From: Viola odorata
Lineage: Eukaryota > Streptophyta > Magnoliopsida > Malpighiales > Violaceae
NCBI GenBank assembly: GCA_963691705.1
Contig: OY829544.1
Coordinates: 1,557,501 to 1,621,500 of the forward strand
Length of the DNA stretch: 64,000 nt
Reading direction: 5' to 3'
Both the position numbers and the translations under genes were made by a program. A model generated the notes under the pieces. It had not been told where the DNA came from. It made no database searches and saw only the letters and a list, made by a program, of their open reading frames with translations. This document shows, piece by piece, positions 39,051-53,140 of the stretch (its first letter is position 1; every line of letters begins with the position of its first letter).

Positions 39051-42023
39051 TGCGGTTACGGCTGAGGAACTGAAATACCGGGGAAAACGGAAGGGAAATC
39101 CTGCGCGTGTGGATTGTGAATTGAATCGTCAGCCGAAATTTGATTTTGTGTACTTTTTGTTTTTTCTCTCTCTAATTCTCTCTAACCACTACCAGTCGTG
39201 TCGTGTGTGGTGTATTTATTCTGGTGAATGGTGTGATCCATTTGGTTGATGAGTGTGATCTGGTCAAGCAAAATTAATAAAATAAATTGCCACATCAGAC
39301 TGACGCATCGCGCGTGTTTTAGGATAAGCTGCACCGGACCATGCCCATGACCAGACGGTGACCGAACCGAAACCTGAACAATAATGCAAACGATCTCATT
39401 AAAATAATAAAACAAAATTACTCCCACAAGCTAATTTGATTCATTTTAGTGTCTTAATTTTGTTTGATCCGCTAAAATTGTTTACTTGATTTCTAATTTA
39501 TTTGGGTTGAAATGGCTAAATCTATCTATTAAAATAATATTTAGAGAGTATATTTTATCCGAAAAATTTAAAAGAAACATGAAGAATTAACTGATTTAAA
39601 AGCTAAAATTTGAACTTTTTTATATTCTAAAGTATCAAATTTAAATATTATTTTTAAAAATTGGACAATATTAAAACCATTTTTATTGCAATATCACAGT
39701 TCTTTTTTGCTCAAAACCGCTTGTTTTAGACTCCTAATTCACAACAAGGGTGAGCAAAAGGGCTTAGATTTTGCTACTGCTCCTCTTGCTTTGAAGGTCC
39801 AGCAGACCATGGTGGGCTTTTAAGTCCATTAGATAAGCCTAAAGCCCATATACAGTTCAGACCCAAAGTAACAGCATCACCGTATAAATGTTTCTTTCTA
39901 AATTAAAGAAACTTATTTATTTTTTAATTGGAAGAGTATGTAAGTCGAATCATTATTTAAATAGAGCCGTTGTTTTTTAAAGGAAAAAAATTAGATATTC
40001 GAAAAAAGAGAAAAAAAATATAAATTTGAAGAAGAAAGTGTATAAAAATACCACCATATAAGTCGTTCGAAGAGGTGTAACATGATAGGAGTACGGATTA
40101 GTCAAATTCGTACTAGTGAACGTTTCAATTTTGGTCTTGTTTTGATATATTTATAGTATTTAAGATAAGGCATAACGTTTATATCGATCAATATTTGACC
40201 GGTATAAATTAAGATAGAAAGCGAGATCTCTTGTTTTTAATATAGTATGCCATTTATCTAAATTATCCTCACTAATAAGCAACATTCCATATACCCCACC
40301 GCACCTCCCTATCAAGATTAATTAATGTGAATCAGATCCAAAGCCATGCACACCTACCTCTGTAAGCTAACATAGGAGAGGAGACCGCTCACTCCAGCAC
40401 CGCACGTGCAACCATCTCCCTCTTTGGGTAATGTTTTCCCCCCTCCTTTTTCTTTTAAAGGACAATAATGCACTAGTAAAAATCAGTAATTAAATATAAA
40501 TTAACCCGAATTTAAATGTTAATTTATTTGCAGAACGATAAGAAAGATTTTCTCTTTTTCTTTCTTTTTTATTTCCGAAACAAGGAGTACAATCAAACCT
40601 TTTGTACTTAAAAGGTGAAACTATAAGTGGGATGAGTGGGCTACGTGTTGTTTGGCCACATGCATGTCAATGGCAAGTGCATGTAACACTTTTCTTTTGT
40701 TTCCCTCTGCGCCAGTACTACTGTATATATTATTACACACTATAATCTACATCCCATCTCTTCTTCACACACACCTTTATTTACAATGAATAATGGTACT
40801 TTATATTGGTTTTTTTTCTTCCGAAAAATCCGACACGAATACGATTAGTTTTGAACAAGTTGAAAAAAGAAACAACTGCCTTTAGAAGCAAGAAATATCC
40901 AAATGGTCTGTCCCCAGTACAATACGGCCCATATTGTCAGCTTTTGAAGAAACGCTATATCTCGGGGCATCCGTTTTTCTCAGAGTATGTTTCTTTCACC
41001 ACATTATATGATCATCACTTGCCACTTGTTAATTAAAGTGAGTTCCATTCCATATTCATTTAACTATTTAAGCAGACCAATGAGAAGAAACATTAGAGGT
41101 TCAAATCAGCATAAAATTTCAAAAAAAGTGATGCGATAGCAATGAAATTAACATAAGATGATGCAAGATTTTGATTTTGACACTTTACTTGTCTTCATTC
41201 CCCAGAGCATATTGCAGACGTTATTAGTACCCAACAACAACAACACAGGGCAAGGTGTGCGGCCATACATATAGGACATGATGCCTGGAAAACAATCATA
41301 ACCTGATTTTTGAGAGAATATTCCAAAATTGGAGCTGACGACATAAATAATAATAATAATAAAAAGTAACCATAAAAAGCAGTCCCAGACTTCAAAAGGC
41401 ACCTTGCCTTTGTTGTATGATCAATGGTCATCATTAAAAACATTTTGTTTATTTTAAAATTATAAAAAAGAAATACCCAATCGAAAGCAGCCAAATGAAA
41501 GCTCAAACAAAATCCCCTTTTCAACAACAACAAACATCAATATTCAATACCAATGCCTGCATTTTTTGCAGTCTTCTCTTCTTCCTCCTCCAACAAAGAA
41601 TCAAGCATCAGTCCAAAAAATAACCGACACAAACACACACGCCATCAATCCACTGTACACTACCGGTCATTTTAAACTTGCCTTTTTTTTATGTTTTCGA
41701 TTTTCGCTTTTTTCAAAGACCAACCGAAATATTCGATAACGTCAATTATTTTAGATTCATTCGAATGAAGCTGGAAAAACAATGATACCACAAATTTCAA
41801 TGCAAATTGTTTGTAATTTTCGTTGATTTAAGGAAAAAGAAGAAGACATACGGAGATTTTGCTTCTTAATTCCACAACACGAAAATGGATTTTGATTAAT
41901 TAAAATTAAAAACTGTACAAGATAACAAACACACCATTAAGAATTCTACGTGCTACCTCGTGTAACCTTATCAAGTCTCTCTCCTTTTCTCTCTCTTCTC
42001 TTTCTTTCTTCCTTTCTCGCTCC
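39051..42023. other. 3-kb spacer between KRP and the DUF829 gene
   Basis: AT-rich throughout. I searched for an IPT-like gene, which I recall next to KRP6 in Arabidopsis, and saw none. ORFs at 40806-41036 and 41148-41533 have no recognised product. A short (AAT) repeat lies near 41345-41361. Confidence 0.55.
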
Positions 42024-43326
42024 TCATGGCTTCAAACGAACCCACTGGTATCGACCCTCCAAAGGCGCATCCTTGCCGATGTCATAGTTGTACCTGCAAA
42101 ATGCCGAAAAAGTTTGTTAGTTAGTTACGCTCTCTCCACCGTCCAAAACAGATCCTCACTGCTAACATACGCCCCGGAAAGTGACACTCCTTATCCTACG
42201 CATATGCACTCACTTCTCTTCAAACCGTTTCGGCTCTCCCTTCTCCGCTTCCGCAAAAAACTCGTCAATCTCCTCCTGCGAAGGCATCTTCACCTCCGGC
42301 TCCCTGATCCGCTGGAAAGTCTTCGTCGTTACAGCTGGCTTCTCCATCCCGTCCGTGTCTCCGCACACCTCGCTGCAAGGAGTGGTCTCCCTGCTGCTCG
42401 ATTGAACAGAGAAATTTAAAAAGGGTGATTTAGAAAAAAACCGTCGGAGATAGTTGAAGATGAAAGAAAAAGGAAAGTTAATTAATGAAAGAAGTTATAA
42501 ATAACCTGAAATTATTGTTGATACACGTTGAGCTTTCCGTTTCGAAACTCTTTACCTGCATTCAATTAATTAAAACGATTAACATTAATGCAAGAATATT
42601 AATTTCAGAAACAAGAAACCGAAATTGAAATCAATAAATCAGTAAATCAGTACCGATCCGTTTCTGTTTGTTCACCGAGAAAATTAACGTAGAGGAGGAA
42701 GATTTTTTGTTTTGTTTCTGAAACTCTGATTTTGTTTTCTTTTTCTGTACAGAGAGAAACCAAAACAGAGAAAATATATAGTACTAATATGATACGATTT
42801 GAATTTCAAAGTTTTTCACACGATTCTTGGCTGAGAAAAATATGAATCGCATGACTACTAAAAACAAGTTTCTCAAAAAATCTTATTTGACTTTCCTTCA
42901 CTGCCCTCCACTTTCTCAGTAACCAAACAGAAAGAAAAAAAACCTGATATTGAACTGCAAGAAAAAAAAAGTAGAATAAGGAAATTGAACTGATATTTTA
43001 ATTTTTGGAAGCTAAGAGTGCACCTCCAGATCTAAGAGCCTCAAGCTATCCTTCACAACCTCGCTGGATTCATTGCTGGAGCAGAGAGACGGAGGAGAGT
43101 CAGCAGAGTATACATCTCCAGTGAGAAACCTGTGGGAATTCGCTGCAGTTTCAGGAGAAGCAGCTTCTGCCGATGAAGAAATGGCGATTAAACGGTTGAA
43201 TGACGGTGATGAGTACTTGTTTTCTTCAAAATCAAAATCCATTTTCCGTCTCTTTGTTAGTGTTGTTGCTGTGCTTGAAGATTCCATCACCGCTACACGC
43301 TTGCAATTCCTTACGCAATCTCCCAT
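42024..43326 (-). CDS. KRP: Kip-related cyclin-dependent kinase inhibitor (KRP/ICK)
   Basis: Four exons in gene order: 43024-43326, 42506-42555, 42214-42396, 42024-42093 (606 nt, 201 residues). The C-terminal CDK/cyclin-binding region is clear: EIDEFFAEAEK, KRFEEKYNYDI, then PLEGRYQWVRLKP to the end. The SSRETTP segment typical of KRPs precedes it, and the N-terminal exon is serine-rich with a basic KRRKMDF patch that could be a nuclear signal. KRPs bind CDKA-cyclin D complexes and restrain S-phase entry and endoreduplication. Exon 3 has a tandem acceptor (GAGCAG), so isoforms with one or two serines are possible. The gene lies head-to-tail with PREP, as in Arabidopsis. Confidence 0.92.
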
Positions 43327-44084
43327 TTTTGTTTTTCCTTTTTTTCTGAATTGCTGTTATGATTTTTTACTATCTTCTCTCTTTCTTCTTATTCTGCGTT
43401 TTCGGTTTTTTTGGGCTTGGGAAAGTGGGTGGGATAAAAATAGGAGAAGATGAGGTGAGAGCCGTTGGATAGGATTGACGGGTGAGATCAGTTTTGTTAA
43501 GGGTTAATTTATTTTTTATGTGGTCCCCTACTCCGTTGACGTTGGTTTTACGGGACGGTATACCATTCCGTTAACAAGATCTGTCTGTTAGAGAAGAAAG
43601 AATCCTTTAGCTTGCCAATCAAACGCCGACGCGTCAAACAAGAACAATTTTTGCAAGCCAGAATTTGTTAGAAAAGTCTGAATTGTAATAATAATAATAA
43701 TGCATTCACGTTTAAAATTTGGTGAGTTGTGTTGCGAATTATAATAAGAAAAGGGAAAAAAAAGGTTAAATAAAAGCTGTAGAAAGGACGATAATTTTTT
43801 GGACCACGAAAAGGTGATGAAAAAAGAGAAACAAAGCTTTATACTAATTTTCAAAGATGCGTCTCTACTTTTATAAAGTTATTATTATTCTGAAAAAATA
43901 ATTCGAACCAATTTTAATTTTAATAAATTATGAAAACAATATTTTAATTTTAATGGCGCAATAATTTTTCCAGCACCATTCATAGAAGAACAAAAATATT
44001 TCTGCTGCTTCTATCAGTATGGTGAAATCAGTTTGAGCATCTTCCGTATAATTTACTTCCAAGAAACGCAAAATCTTGGGGCCT
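43327..44084. other. KRP promoter and PREP 3' region
   Basis: Contains a T-rich KRP leader and the PREP 3' UTR. A short (AAT) run lies at about 43687-43701. No gene recognised. Confidence 0.55.
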
Positions 44085-47000
44085 TTAGAGGGCTTTCTTC
44101 ACTTGAAAATAGTTAGGCCACTCTTTGTTCGCCACTGCAACATCATCTGGCGAAGCCACCGCGACTGTGACACCCTTATCTTTAACAGCATCGACTGCCT
44201 CCGCGAATTCCTTGAAGTTCTTCAAACTGTGGGCAAAAGAGGCAAATTGAAATTGAGGATTTGGAAAAGTAGTAAAACATGCCATAGACCACCGAAACAG
44301 CCAACAGTCGTGGCATATATGATTGTTTTACAAGAATGCTCCTAGTGAATCTATGCAATGACACTAGTTGTCTTTGAAGGTTCAGTCGACCGTCATTTGA
44401 GCATGTGATTGAATTTTCGTAAAGTGTAATATCATTTGGAGCTAGTATTCCCTTCATATCCCTATATTCTATCACATTCTCTATCTATTTTGAACCAACA
44501 AAAGTATCATCGAGGTGAAACTATTTGGAATTTGTCAGTGCAAATGGCCTTCGTACATGATGATACGAAGGATAAACACTGCACAAACCAAACAGGTCAT
44601 GATTTGATCTCGGTATGTAGAAACAAGCAACCATCCAAATTGACGGGTAACACAAATCAGGTTTATGATCTATCCAAGCCAATTTAACTTTCTTGAATTT
44701 TTGGGTTTTTCCTTCTATAACAGAGTAATAATAACTTCATTCGCCAGATTTCAGGTAATAACCTAGGTAGTTCAGTTTGCACATTATTTTGTAGGTGGAC
44801 CATCTGCCCAACTATATAGCTTGTCAATTAATGTTGTCCTTACCTGGTGGATAATATTTCTTCCCGTCTCCTTTGCCTTTCTTCATCTGTGATGCCCAAT
44901 AAATACCGTAGCATACTGAAAAAGCAATCAGCACAAGTCATTATAACAATGTGTGCATCGTATTTTTCAGGAGAATAATTGATTATAAAAGCAAAAGTTT
45001 GTTCACAGTCATTCAAGAGAGTTTCTGCAAGGTAATCAAAATATGCTATCCACTAACCTGCTGTAACCTTTCGCATCTGGTAGCTGGTATGAATCCACGT
45101 CTCCAATAGTCCCAATAATTGATTTAGTAAGAGTATCATCATCCATTTCCAACTCACGCAGGAAATCTCCAGTTCCATGATATACATCAAGTGTCTTCAA
45201 CAAGTTGGGGTCCCGATAGGACAAGTAGGAGAAAACTCCTAAATTTGAAAGAATGGAATAAGATAAACGAGTCAAATTGTTGGCTATTCAAAACAAAAGT
45301 AGCACGTTATTGTACCTGACTGAGTATCAAAATCACAAAATCCTCCATATGCTCCACCACTAACACGCACACGATCCCACAACCATGTATTACTAATGTA
45401 TTTTGAAATAACATAGGCACTCCCATGAAGCTGATAACCAGTCTCGTAAATGTTAGCAGCTTTGCCAACATAATTGACCTGTAAAAGAACAAAATTGATG
45501 TGTTTAATTTCAGGACATAACGAAGCAAAAGACAAAATCAGACAACAAAATGACATGTTTCACCTGCGTAGGTATAACAATAGCTTCATTGTCTGCAGGA
45601 AGTCGAGCATTCCAAGATGCAGCTTCGACCAAAGATTTGCTAGGAAGCAAATCAAGGAACTTGCTAACATGTTTTTCAGAGTTTGAGAGGTCTTTTCCAT
45701 CAGCAGTCATGTTTATCAAGCAACCATTCCTCGATAACAAGGATGTACGAATTTCCTCCAAGGACGAAGAAACTCCAGCCCAATCTTGATCAACTCTCTC
45801 CTCCAGAGCTTTTAAAAACTCCAGGTAACTATAAGCAGATAAAGAAATTTAAATCCCATCATTTTTCAGATGAATATATCCATGAGATCTTTTTAACACA
45901 TGGAACTTCCATTATTTCTTCATAAATGGAATTAACCTATGCATGAGAATGCAAATGCTTTACAAGAAAATTAGCAGTTATCACTTTTTTTGAAATTCCT
46001 AGAAATATTTCTTTCATAGAACTCAAAATGGAAAAACAGACAGATGAAATTGAACAGTATAAAGATCAGGCCAGGAGTAGAATATTCCAACCTAAAACCA
46101 CCCATTTGTTCTGAAACCCATCCTGCGACATTTAACTTAGCATCCATCCTTGCAGCCGCAATTCCATGACCACTTCCTCTTAACCGGTTCTGAAAGAACA
46201 CAGGAAGATTGAGATGAGCTCTCAAAGATAAAATATTCAAGTACATTTCACATTCTTCAATATATACCTCCATTCTTGCTCTACTCTGGGAAACAAACTG
46301 CTTAAACCGCTGCTGATCTGTGAATTGGACTTCTTGAAGAACACAGTTAACCTGCAACAATAGACAGCACAGGCAAATCCTTGAGTACTTGAGGCAACTG
46401 CTTCTGTAAGGAAGCAAAGAACTTAATGTCGACATGAAGCTATGGCCCAAGGAAACATTGGAACAGTAAAAGGAAGGAAACATGCGTAACATGTCATAGA
46501 TGGTTGCTAAGAAAGTGCGCTCCCTCAACCAAGAAATTATGGGGTAGGATGAGCCCCAAGATCAAGTAATCCACTGTTCTTGAAAGAGAGGCAACTTTGC
46601 TTATAGTCATAACATATGTACTGGAACACAATGATGGCACACAAATCTGGAAAATAATGACAACAATTCAACAGCAAATACCAGGTTAAATAAGTCTTCA
46701 GCACGCCCTGCCATGGATTTTCCTCGGACAATTATACGACTACATGGATCCTCCTGGCCTCGAACAGGTGATGTCAATGGATAAACAGATATGCCTCCAG
46801 TTTTCCTTCCAATCAACTGATTTAGTTGTACAAAGCTCAAATCTTTTGTACCCATCTCAAGCAGTGACTGACTGTAAAGAAAATCAAGTAAGAAGAGAAT
46901 GTCAATAAATAATGCACTATATGTGCAGTTTGCATAGCTCTGAAGCCAACCATGGCAAATTTACATTCAATTTTTTTGTCAGAGATTCCATTTATTTTCT

Positions 47001-50000
47001 AATGAAATGATATCGCAAGTCTGCACTATAGAGGCTGAAACAAGAGTACTAGAATATCAAGGACCTTGTCACACGAGAGGCAAGATTAAGGACGTGATAA
47101 AAAAAAACTCCTAAGAAAAGAAAGTGGAAAGAAAGTTTGGAGCTTTAAGAAGATATCTGCAATGGGCTAACAATAACGATGCATGTAGCTGCCTTAAGTA
47201 ACGACAAAAGAAACAGCACACATGAAAAGAAGGAAACTCACCAGAAAAGTGGCACCAAAGGAAGGAGTTCTTGCTTAAGAGATCTCATATTGAAGACAAC
47301 TTCTGCATATAGGACATCATTTGTGAAGAGGTCATGCTGCAATATTTCCACTCCATTGATATTCCCAACCTACAGTTAGCATACAAGCTCAATACAGATT
47401 GCCATCCAAAATGTTTAGAACAACCACGGAACACTCAAGCACAAAGACTAGAGTTACTAATACCTGTATAGGAACATATGTAGGTTCTTTTGGAATGTCA
47501 AGCAGAGAAAGGCTTGGAACACTTCTCAGAGCTTCTGGTGGGTCAGGGGTTTCTTGCTTCAATTTTAGCTCTTGTGTTGCACGTGCTAGTTCAGCAAGAT
47601 CTTCTTCTGTCAGACTTTCTTTCACTTTCTTCAGGATTTCCTTCTCTGCAGCTTCATCACGAGAAGCTTTCTCTGGATCAGGCTGAAATGAACAGAATGC
47701 ACATTATCATTCAAATAAGCACCCATACAGGTTTCCGGAAAATATGGCCGCAAACTTTAGCTTATCTACTTACCTGCATTTCTACAGTAACACGATGAGG
47801 ATTGTTCAAGATGAATTTCTTAATCAGAGGAGAAAAAACAGCTTTCGAGCCCTCCTCAGCTATTCTGGCTTTCAAGGCCTTCAAGGGCTCCTCATATTTT
47901 AAGGGCTCAAAGGGATCCATATCATATATCCATTTACCCTATAAGATAAAGCCACATCAACAATGATTACACATGAATAAATGATAGCTGGTTTCTAAGA
48001 GATTGAAAGAAAAAGAAAAACTACTAACAATGGATCGAAGCATCAGCGATAAGCCGCGAGGAAATGACCCAGTGTTGTTTTCCCGGAGAGAGAACTCAAT
48101 TGTATTCATGGATGCCTCCACAGCATCTGTCTCAAAACCTTCCTCCGCTAATTTCTCAAGGGTACTCGTGATCAATTCCTCTACTTTTTGAATATCCTCT
48201 TCAGAAACTCCTTTCAACCCAATACTAAATTGAGGCTGAAGAAGTTCATCTTCAACCCCACCGCCAACAATGGCATCTCCCAGGCCACTTTCCAGCAAGA
48301 TCTTCCTCAAGGGAGAAGCAGGTGTTCCCAACATAAGGTGATCCAAGAACCCGAGTGTAAGCTCAGTTTCCAAGTCTAAGGGCTTATCAGAAAGCAACCA
48401 GTTAAGGCAAACCATGTGCTTTTTCTTCAGGTCACCACCATCACCAGCTGGATATTTCTCAACGATCTTAAGTGGTTCTGAGAAAAACTTTTGTGGCTTG
48501 ACTCTTGACTCCTTTGGAGCAGAACTTGCATCAAACATATCCAGATATTCTGTCAATGAGACATGCTACAACTTAAGTACAAGGTTATCAAACTACTGAA
48601 CTATACAGTACATATAAAAATAAAAATAAAAACAGGAAACTCATTCAGTACCACTCAAAATGCGTAACCGCTCAGTTGGATGATCATCTCCATAAAACCA
48701 TATCCTGGAGTTACTGGGGTGGTAGTATTTACGATGAAACTCCTGTATTTTGTTTAGAAAATAAGAGAATTTTAGGTATATTAGCTATAGCCATGAGTAA
48801 ACTACGAAATCTTTAAATCTTTATATAACTACAAAAGTGAACCTGCATGTGAAATGCATACATGAACTAACTCACAGGCAGGCAAGACAGTACAGTTTCA
48901 CCATCAGATATTTGACGTTTGAAAAACAAGCATACATAAGTTTTCTAAATTGAAATTCAAAGGATAAAAGGATGAAAGAGAAATAAATTGTATTTTAATC
49001 AAATTAAATTTACTCACCGCTTAGCAAGCCTAAGAGATGGAGACAAACCTCAATTCTCTAACACTTTTCAGCTTGAATGCGAATGCAGAATAACAGTTTT
49101 TGAGAATTCAATTCAGATAGTACCAAGAAGAAACCAAAAAAAAAATGGTTGAATTCACTAGACTAGTAATATTCAACTTCATCAGTTAATGCTGATTATT
49201 TCACCTGTTCCCTTCACCCTATCAAAGGAGCAACATGAACCATTTCTAAATCAAACCCTTGCAGACTAAACTAAAACACCATTTTCAACTCCATATAAAC
49301 AACTTACCTTAAATTCCTCAAAAGTCAGTTTAGGAATAACTGTTGGATCACCTCCACTGTCCACACCATAGGCATTGTCTGGGAAAAGTGCCTACACAGA
49401 AGTTACAAGAACAGTTACCACTATTTGAGCAGAAGCATTTCAACATAAACAACTAAGTTACCATGCAGAAGCCATTCAATCAAGGTAAACTGGTTTCCAG
49501 AATGTACATGATGGTCGTTATGTTATGTCAACAATCACACAACAGAATCTGTAAGGGCTACATGCCATTAATGAAAACGAAAAAATATATATATAAACAG
49601 GGCACTGAACTACAGAAGCAATAATAGTCTCAGCCAATAGTTGGCCAACAAACTGCGTGACTATAATTAGTAGAGTGAACTGAGGAACACCTAGTTGCAC
49701 GCAGGAAAAGAGAACAAAAGTATTAAATAGGCGTGTGTTTGTGTCTCAAATCTCAATGTTGTTAGGGCTTAGATATATAGGTGTTTACCGTGTTTTATAG
49801 GGTGCAATCGACATGACAGTGATGCAGTTTTACTATCACCATTGATGCCAAGAGAAATGAAAACTTGCCTGTTGTGTGGTCCGACCTAATATATTGTCAG
49901 GCTGGGAGTAGACACCCTTCATCTCATTAAAAACAACACCTGAAATTTTCAATAAGAAAAATCATAAGCGAAAAAACAATAAATCCCTGGTCCTCTGCTA

Positions 50001-51206
50001 TCAGTAATTATACCAATTCCCAAATTTCCAAAAACAGCAAATAAAATCACCCCAACAGAACAGCACAATGTGCTAATATAAAGGATGTTAACCAAAAGGA
50101 ACCTTTATAAGTTATCTCTTCTTCAGGATTGTTCAGCTCATAATGCCATCCCTCCTGTTGAAAAGTTTGGTGATCCTCCACACACTTGGGGAAGAAAACA
50201 GCGTCCAAGTAGACATCAACTAAATTATAGAAATCCTGTTTTGAAAATAATCCAGGCTTATTAAGCGCCAAAATGAATTGGGAAAACAAATCCAAATTAA
50301 GAATCACTCTAATATGCAATCATTAAATCAGTCCCACCTTTGTGTTAGTGGAAGCAACAGGATAGCAAGTCCTATCAGGATAGGTAAACGCATTCAAGAA
50401 AGTGTTCAAACTTCCTTTCAATAACTCAACGAATGGTTCTTTCAAGGGATACTTTCTTGACCCACACAGCACACTGTGCTCCAATATGTGTGGAATGCCA
50501 GTTGAATCATCCCTGCATCACACCACATGCATATTCAGATATCAGAACCGCAACTCCAACTCAAAAAGCAAAGCAACCGATTACTAACCGAAACTTAAAA
50601 AAAAAACAAATCAATTGACTTACGGAGGCGTGCGAAAAACAATGCCGAAAACTTTATTCTCATCATCATTTGAAACAGACATGACTTCCGCTCCAGTCTT
50701 CTTGTGCTTAAACAAAATAGCTTTTGATTTACACTCTCCAATGAATTGCTCCGATACCTTCTCAAACCCAAGCTTCTCAGCAACCTCATCCGGAACGGTA
50801 ACAACATCTGCATCATCCGCCACGTCATCATTACATTAATTGTTGTTTCACAAACTTTAATTTAGAGCGAAAAAAAGAAGCATGGCTCACCTGGAGAGAA
50901 TGGAGCAGATGGAGTGGCGATAGCGTGAGTGGAGAGTGAAGAGAAGTGCTTGGTGAAGCGAAGAGGATAAGAATATGATGAAGACGCAGCGGGAGGGAGT
51001 GATCGGAGGTGGCGGCGGAGAAGGGAGCGTTTGGTGAGGGCGGTGATTGGACGGTGGAGATTGCGAGGAGTGGACAGTGAGGATAAGGAGCGAGACTGTG
51101 ATGGTAGAGCGGAGAGGAAGCGGGGGAGTTTACGAGAGAAGAAGAATCTGTTGCCGGAAAGGGAAGAAGGAGAGGAAAGAGTGCGGAGGAGAGCAGAAGT
51201 CTCCAT
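44085..51206 (-). CDS. PREP: presequence protease (M16C metalloprotease), organellar
   Basis: Nineteen exons in gene order: 50891-51206, 50624-50807, 50338-50512, 50103-50235, 49869-49939, 49308-49391, 48652-48742, 48029-48549, 47774-47938, 47464-47682, 47242-47369, 46682-46871, 46268-46351, 46092-46189, 45564-45828, 45316-45478, 45058-45238, 44844-44915, 44085-44226. Total 3282 nt, 1093 residues. The inverted zinc-binding motif HILEH is at residues 175-179. The first about 85 residues are rich in Ser, Arg and Leu with almost no acidic residues, fitting a dual mitochondrial/chloroplast transit peptide. The enzyme degrades cleaved targeting peptides and other short unstructured peptides. The C-terminal M16C half carries SNTWLWDRVRVSGGAYGG. 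The intron after exon 5 uses a GC donor (49867-49868). Confidence 0.95.
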
Positions 51207-52509
51207 GGCCGCAGGAGGAGGAGGAGCAAATGGATTGGTAGCTTGAGCCGTTGTGGCGTCGTGGGGTTTGGGGGGTTTTGGCGTGTTGGGAGGGAAAAAT
51301 AAAAGTTATCAGAAATTGGTGTGTAAGCATGGATTTTTCTTGATCAGAAAAAATTGGGGAGAATTTATATGAAATTATGAGAGAGCAAATAATGCTTGTC
51401 GCTTGCGTGGATAATTGGCAATCTTTGGATCTCTTTTTTCCAGTTTCAACAAAATAAATTAAATATTTTTACAGTTTACCCATATTTTCCTTTTATGTTA
51501 TGTTTAAAAAAAATTACAAAATGTTACTAATCAATAATCACTATAATAAATAAATTACAAAAGTTCCAATTTTCAGAAAACTTGAGAAGGAAAAAGGATT
51601 TTGTGTTTAGAGTGAGTAATTTTCTCATTCGGATAATGAAAAAAAAAAGTCTTGTTTCTAATTTAACACATAAATTGGAGATGCCCAGATATTTGTTTTT
51701 TAATTTTGGAACATTTTCTTCCCTAAAACGATACACGCGTTTCTGCAGAACTATTGTTTAAATGAATTTTTGTTTAACTCAAATTTACCCTCATCTCTAA
51801 ATTACATTTTCATATTAGCCTCTTTATATACTCTTCTTCTTGTCTACTAACCCTAGCTCTGTCACTGCGCCTCTCTGCTCCACCATCATAGCAACCACTG
51901 CATTACTCTATGGGAGGCATACCTCCTCAGCTCCGGCAATCAAATTTACCATTAAAAAGGTTACGTTCGATTCCAATTTCCATTCTTAATACCCTTTCTT
52001 AGTTTTTCTGCCGTGTATTTATCTCCAATGTTGGCGTTACATGGCTGCTCTCTCCTCCCTCTCTTTTTTTTTTTTCTTCTTCATCAATGAAACGTTGAGT
52101 CAGAGCATTTCGACTCATCCGAACACATTTTCTAGTTTTTAAATTTTTTTTTTTTTATGAGCACGATTTTCAATTTTCTATTAAAAAATATATATATATA
52201 TTTCAGAAAATTAAAAATAGAAAAAAGGAGACAGTTTTCAAAAAAGGTCAATAGTTTTTTTTTTAAAAACAAAGAAAATGTTACTGGGCGAGTCAAAAGG
52301 TTTCTGAAGGGCCCAAAACGCAGCCCAATCACCACCTATTGCTCTTGTTGCTTGGTCCAGCAGGGACGAAATTTGGCGGGAACATCCGCCAAATTTAGCG
52401 AACAAATTTTGTTTCTTTTCATTTCGGAATTTAATAAATGTCGTTTTATCGGTGCGGAATTAAAATCCTACCTTCTGGACTGACCAAAAAAACGTGATTT
52501 TGCTGGGTT
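51207..52509. other. PREP upstream region and spacer
   Basis: PREP promoter side, then AT-rich spacer. At 51823-51960 a TATA-like ctttatatactc precedes a pyrimidine-rich stretch and an ATG (51911) followed by 17 open codons up to a possible donor; it looks like the 5' end of some housekeeping gene but no downstream exon is present. Confidence 0.4.
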
Positions 52510-52777
52510 TTGGCGATTGGCTTGCCCTGATACGATTGGGTGCGATGATCCGAAATTGTTGGGTGAGATGGGTTGCAGGAAAGTGCTTGTGATTGTTGCA
52601 GCGAAGGATGTGTTGAGAGACAGGGGATGGTGTTATTATGAGAAGTTAGGGAAGAGTGGATGGAATGGAGAGGTGGAGATTATGGAGGCAAAAGATGACG
52701 ATCATGTGTTCCATTTGTTCAATCCGAATTGTGAAAATGCTGGAATATATGCTCAACAAATTTGCTTCCTTACCTGA
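52510..52777 (+). pseudogene. C-terminal fragment of a carboxylesterase gene
   Basis: Bases from 52538 translate to DDPKLLGEMGCRKVLV, AAKDVLRDRG and DDHVFHLFNPNCENA, matching the last third of the intact carboxylesterase at 53392-54354. The catalytic Asp and His blocks remain, but the HGGG oxyanion loop and the serine elbow are missing. The first 30 bases still match the intact gene (ttggc..tggcttg), followed by an internal deletion. The final helix is shortened. Confidence 0.85.
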
Positions 52778-53140
52778 AGTAGGATAATCATGCATAATCA
52801 AGTTTTTTGTTTATTTTTTTCCGCTCGAGTTTTAAATAGTCACTATAAAATATAGTGTTTGGAATGTAGACAAATAACTATTATTTACACTCTTAAAGTT
52901 TTATTAAATGTTAATTTTTAAAAAAATATTTTTGGTTATTTAGTTGTGGTATTTCAATTGTCACTTTCAGACAATAACAGAATTAACCATAAATAATTTT
53001 AAATTAAAAATTAACTAATTAATAATCATAAGTTCAGTTTAATTAATATTTATATAATAATTATTTTAATTATTATAAAAATTGAAAAGCCGACCTGTTT
53101 GGGGAGTAAATTGATAGAATGCTTGCTTGATTTTGTTTAA

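Noticed and set aside
40806..41036. 76-codon plus-strand ORF
   Set aside because: No recognisable family and no supporting gene signals. It was considered as an IPT relic because of position, but no IPT motif is seen.
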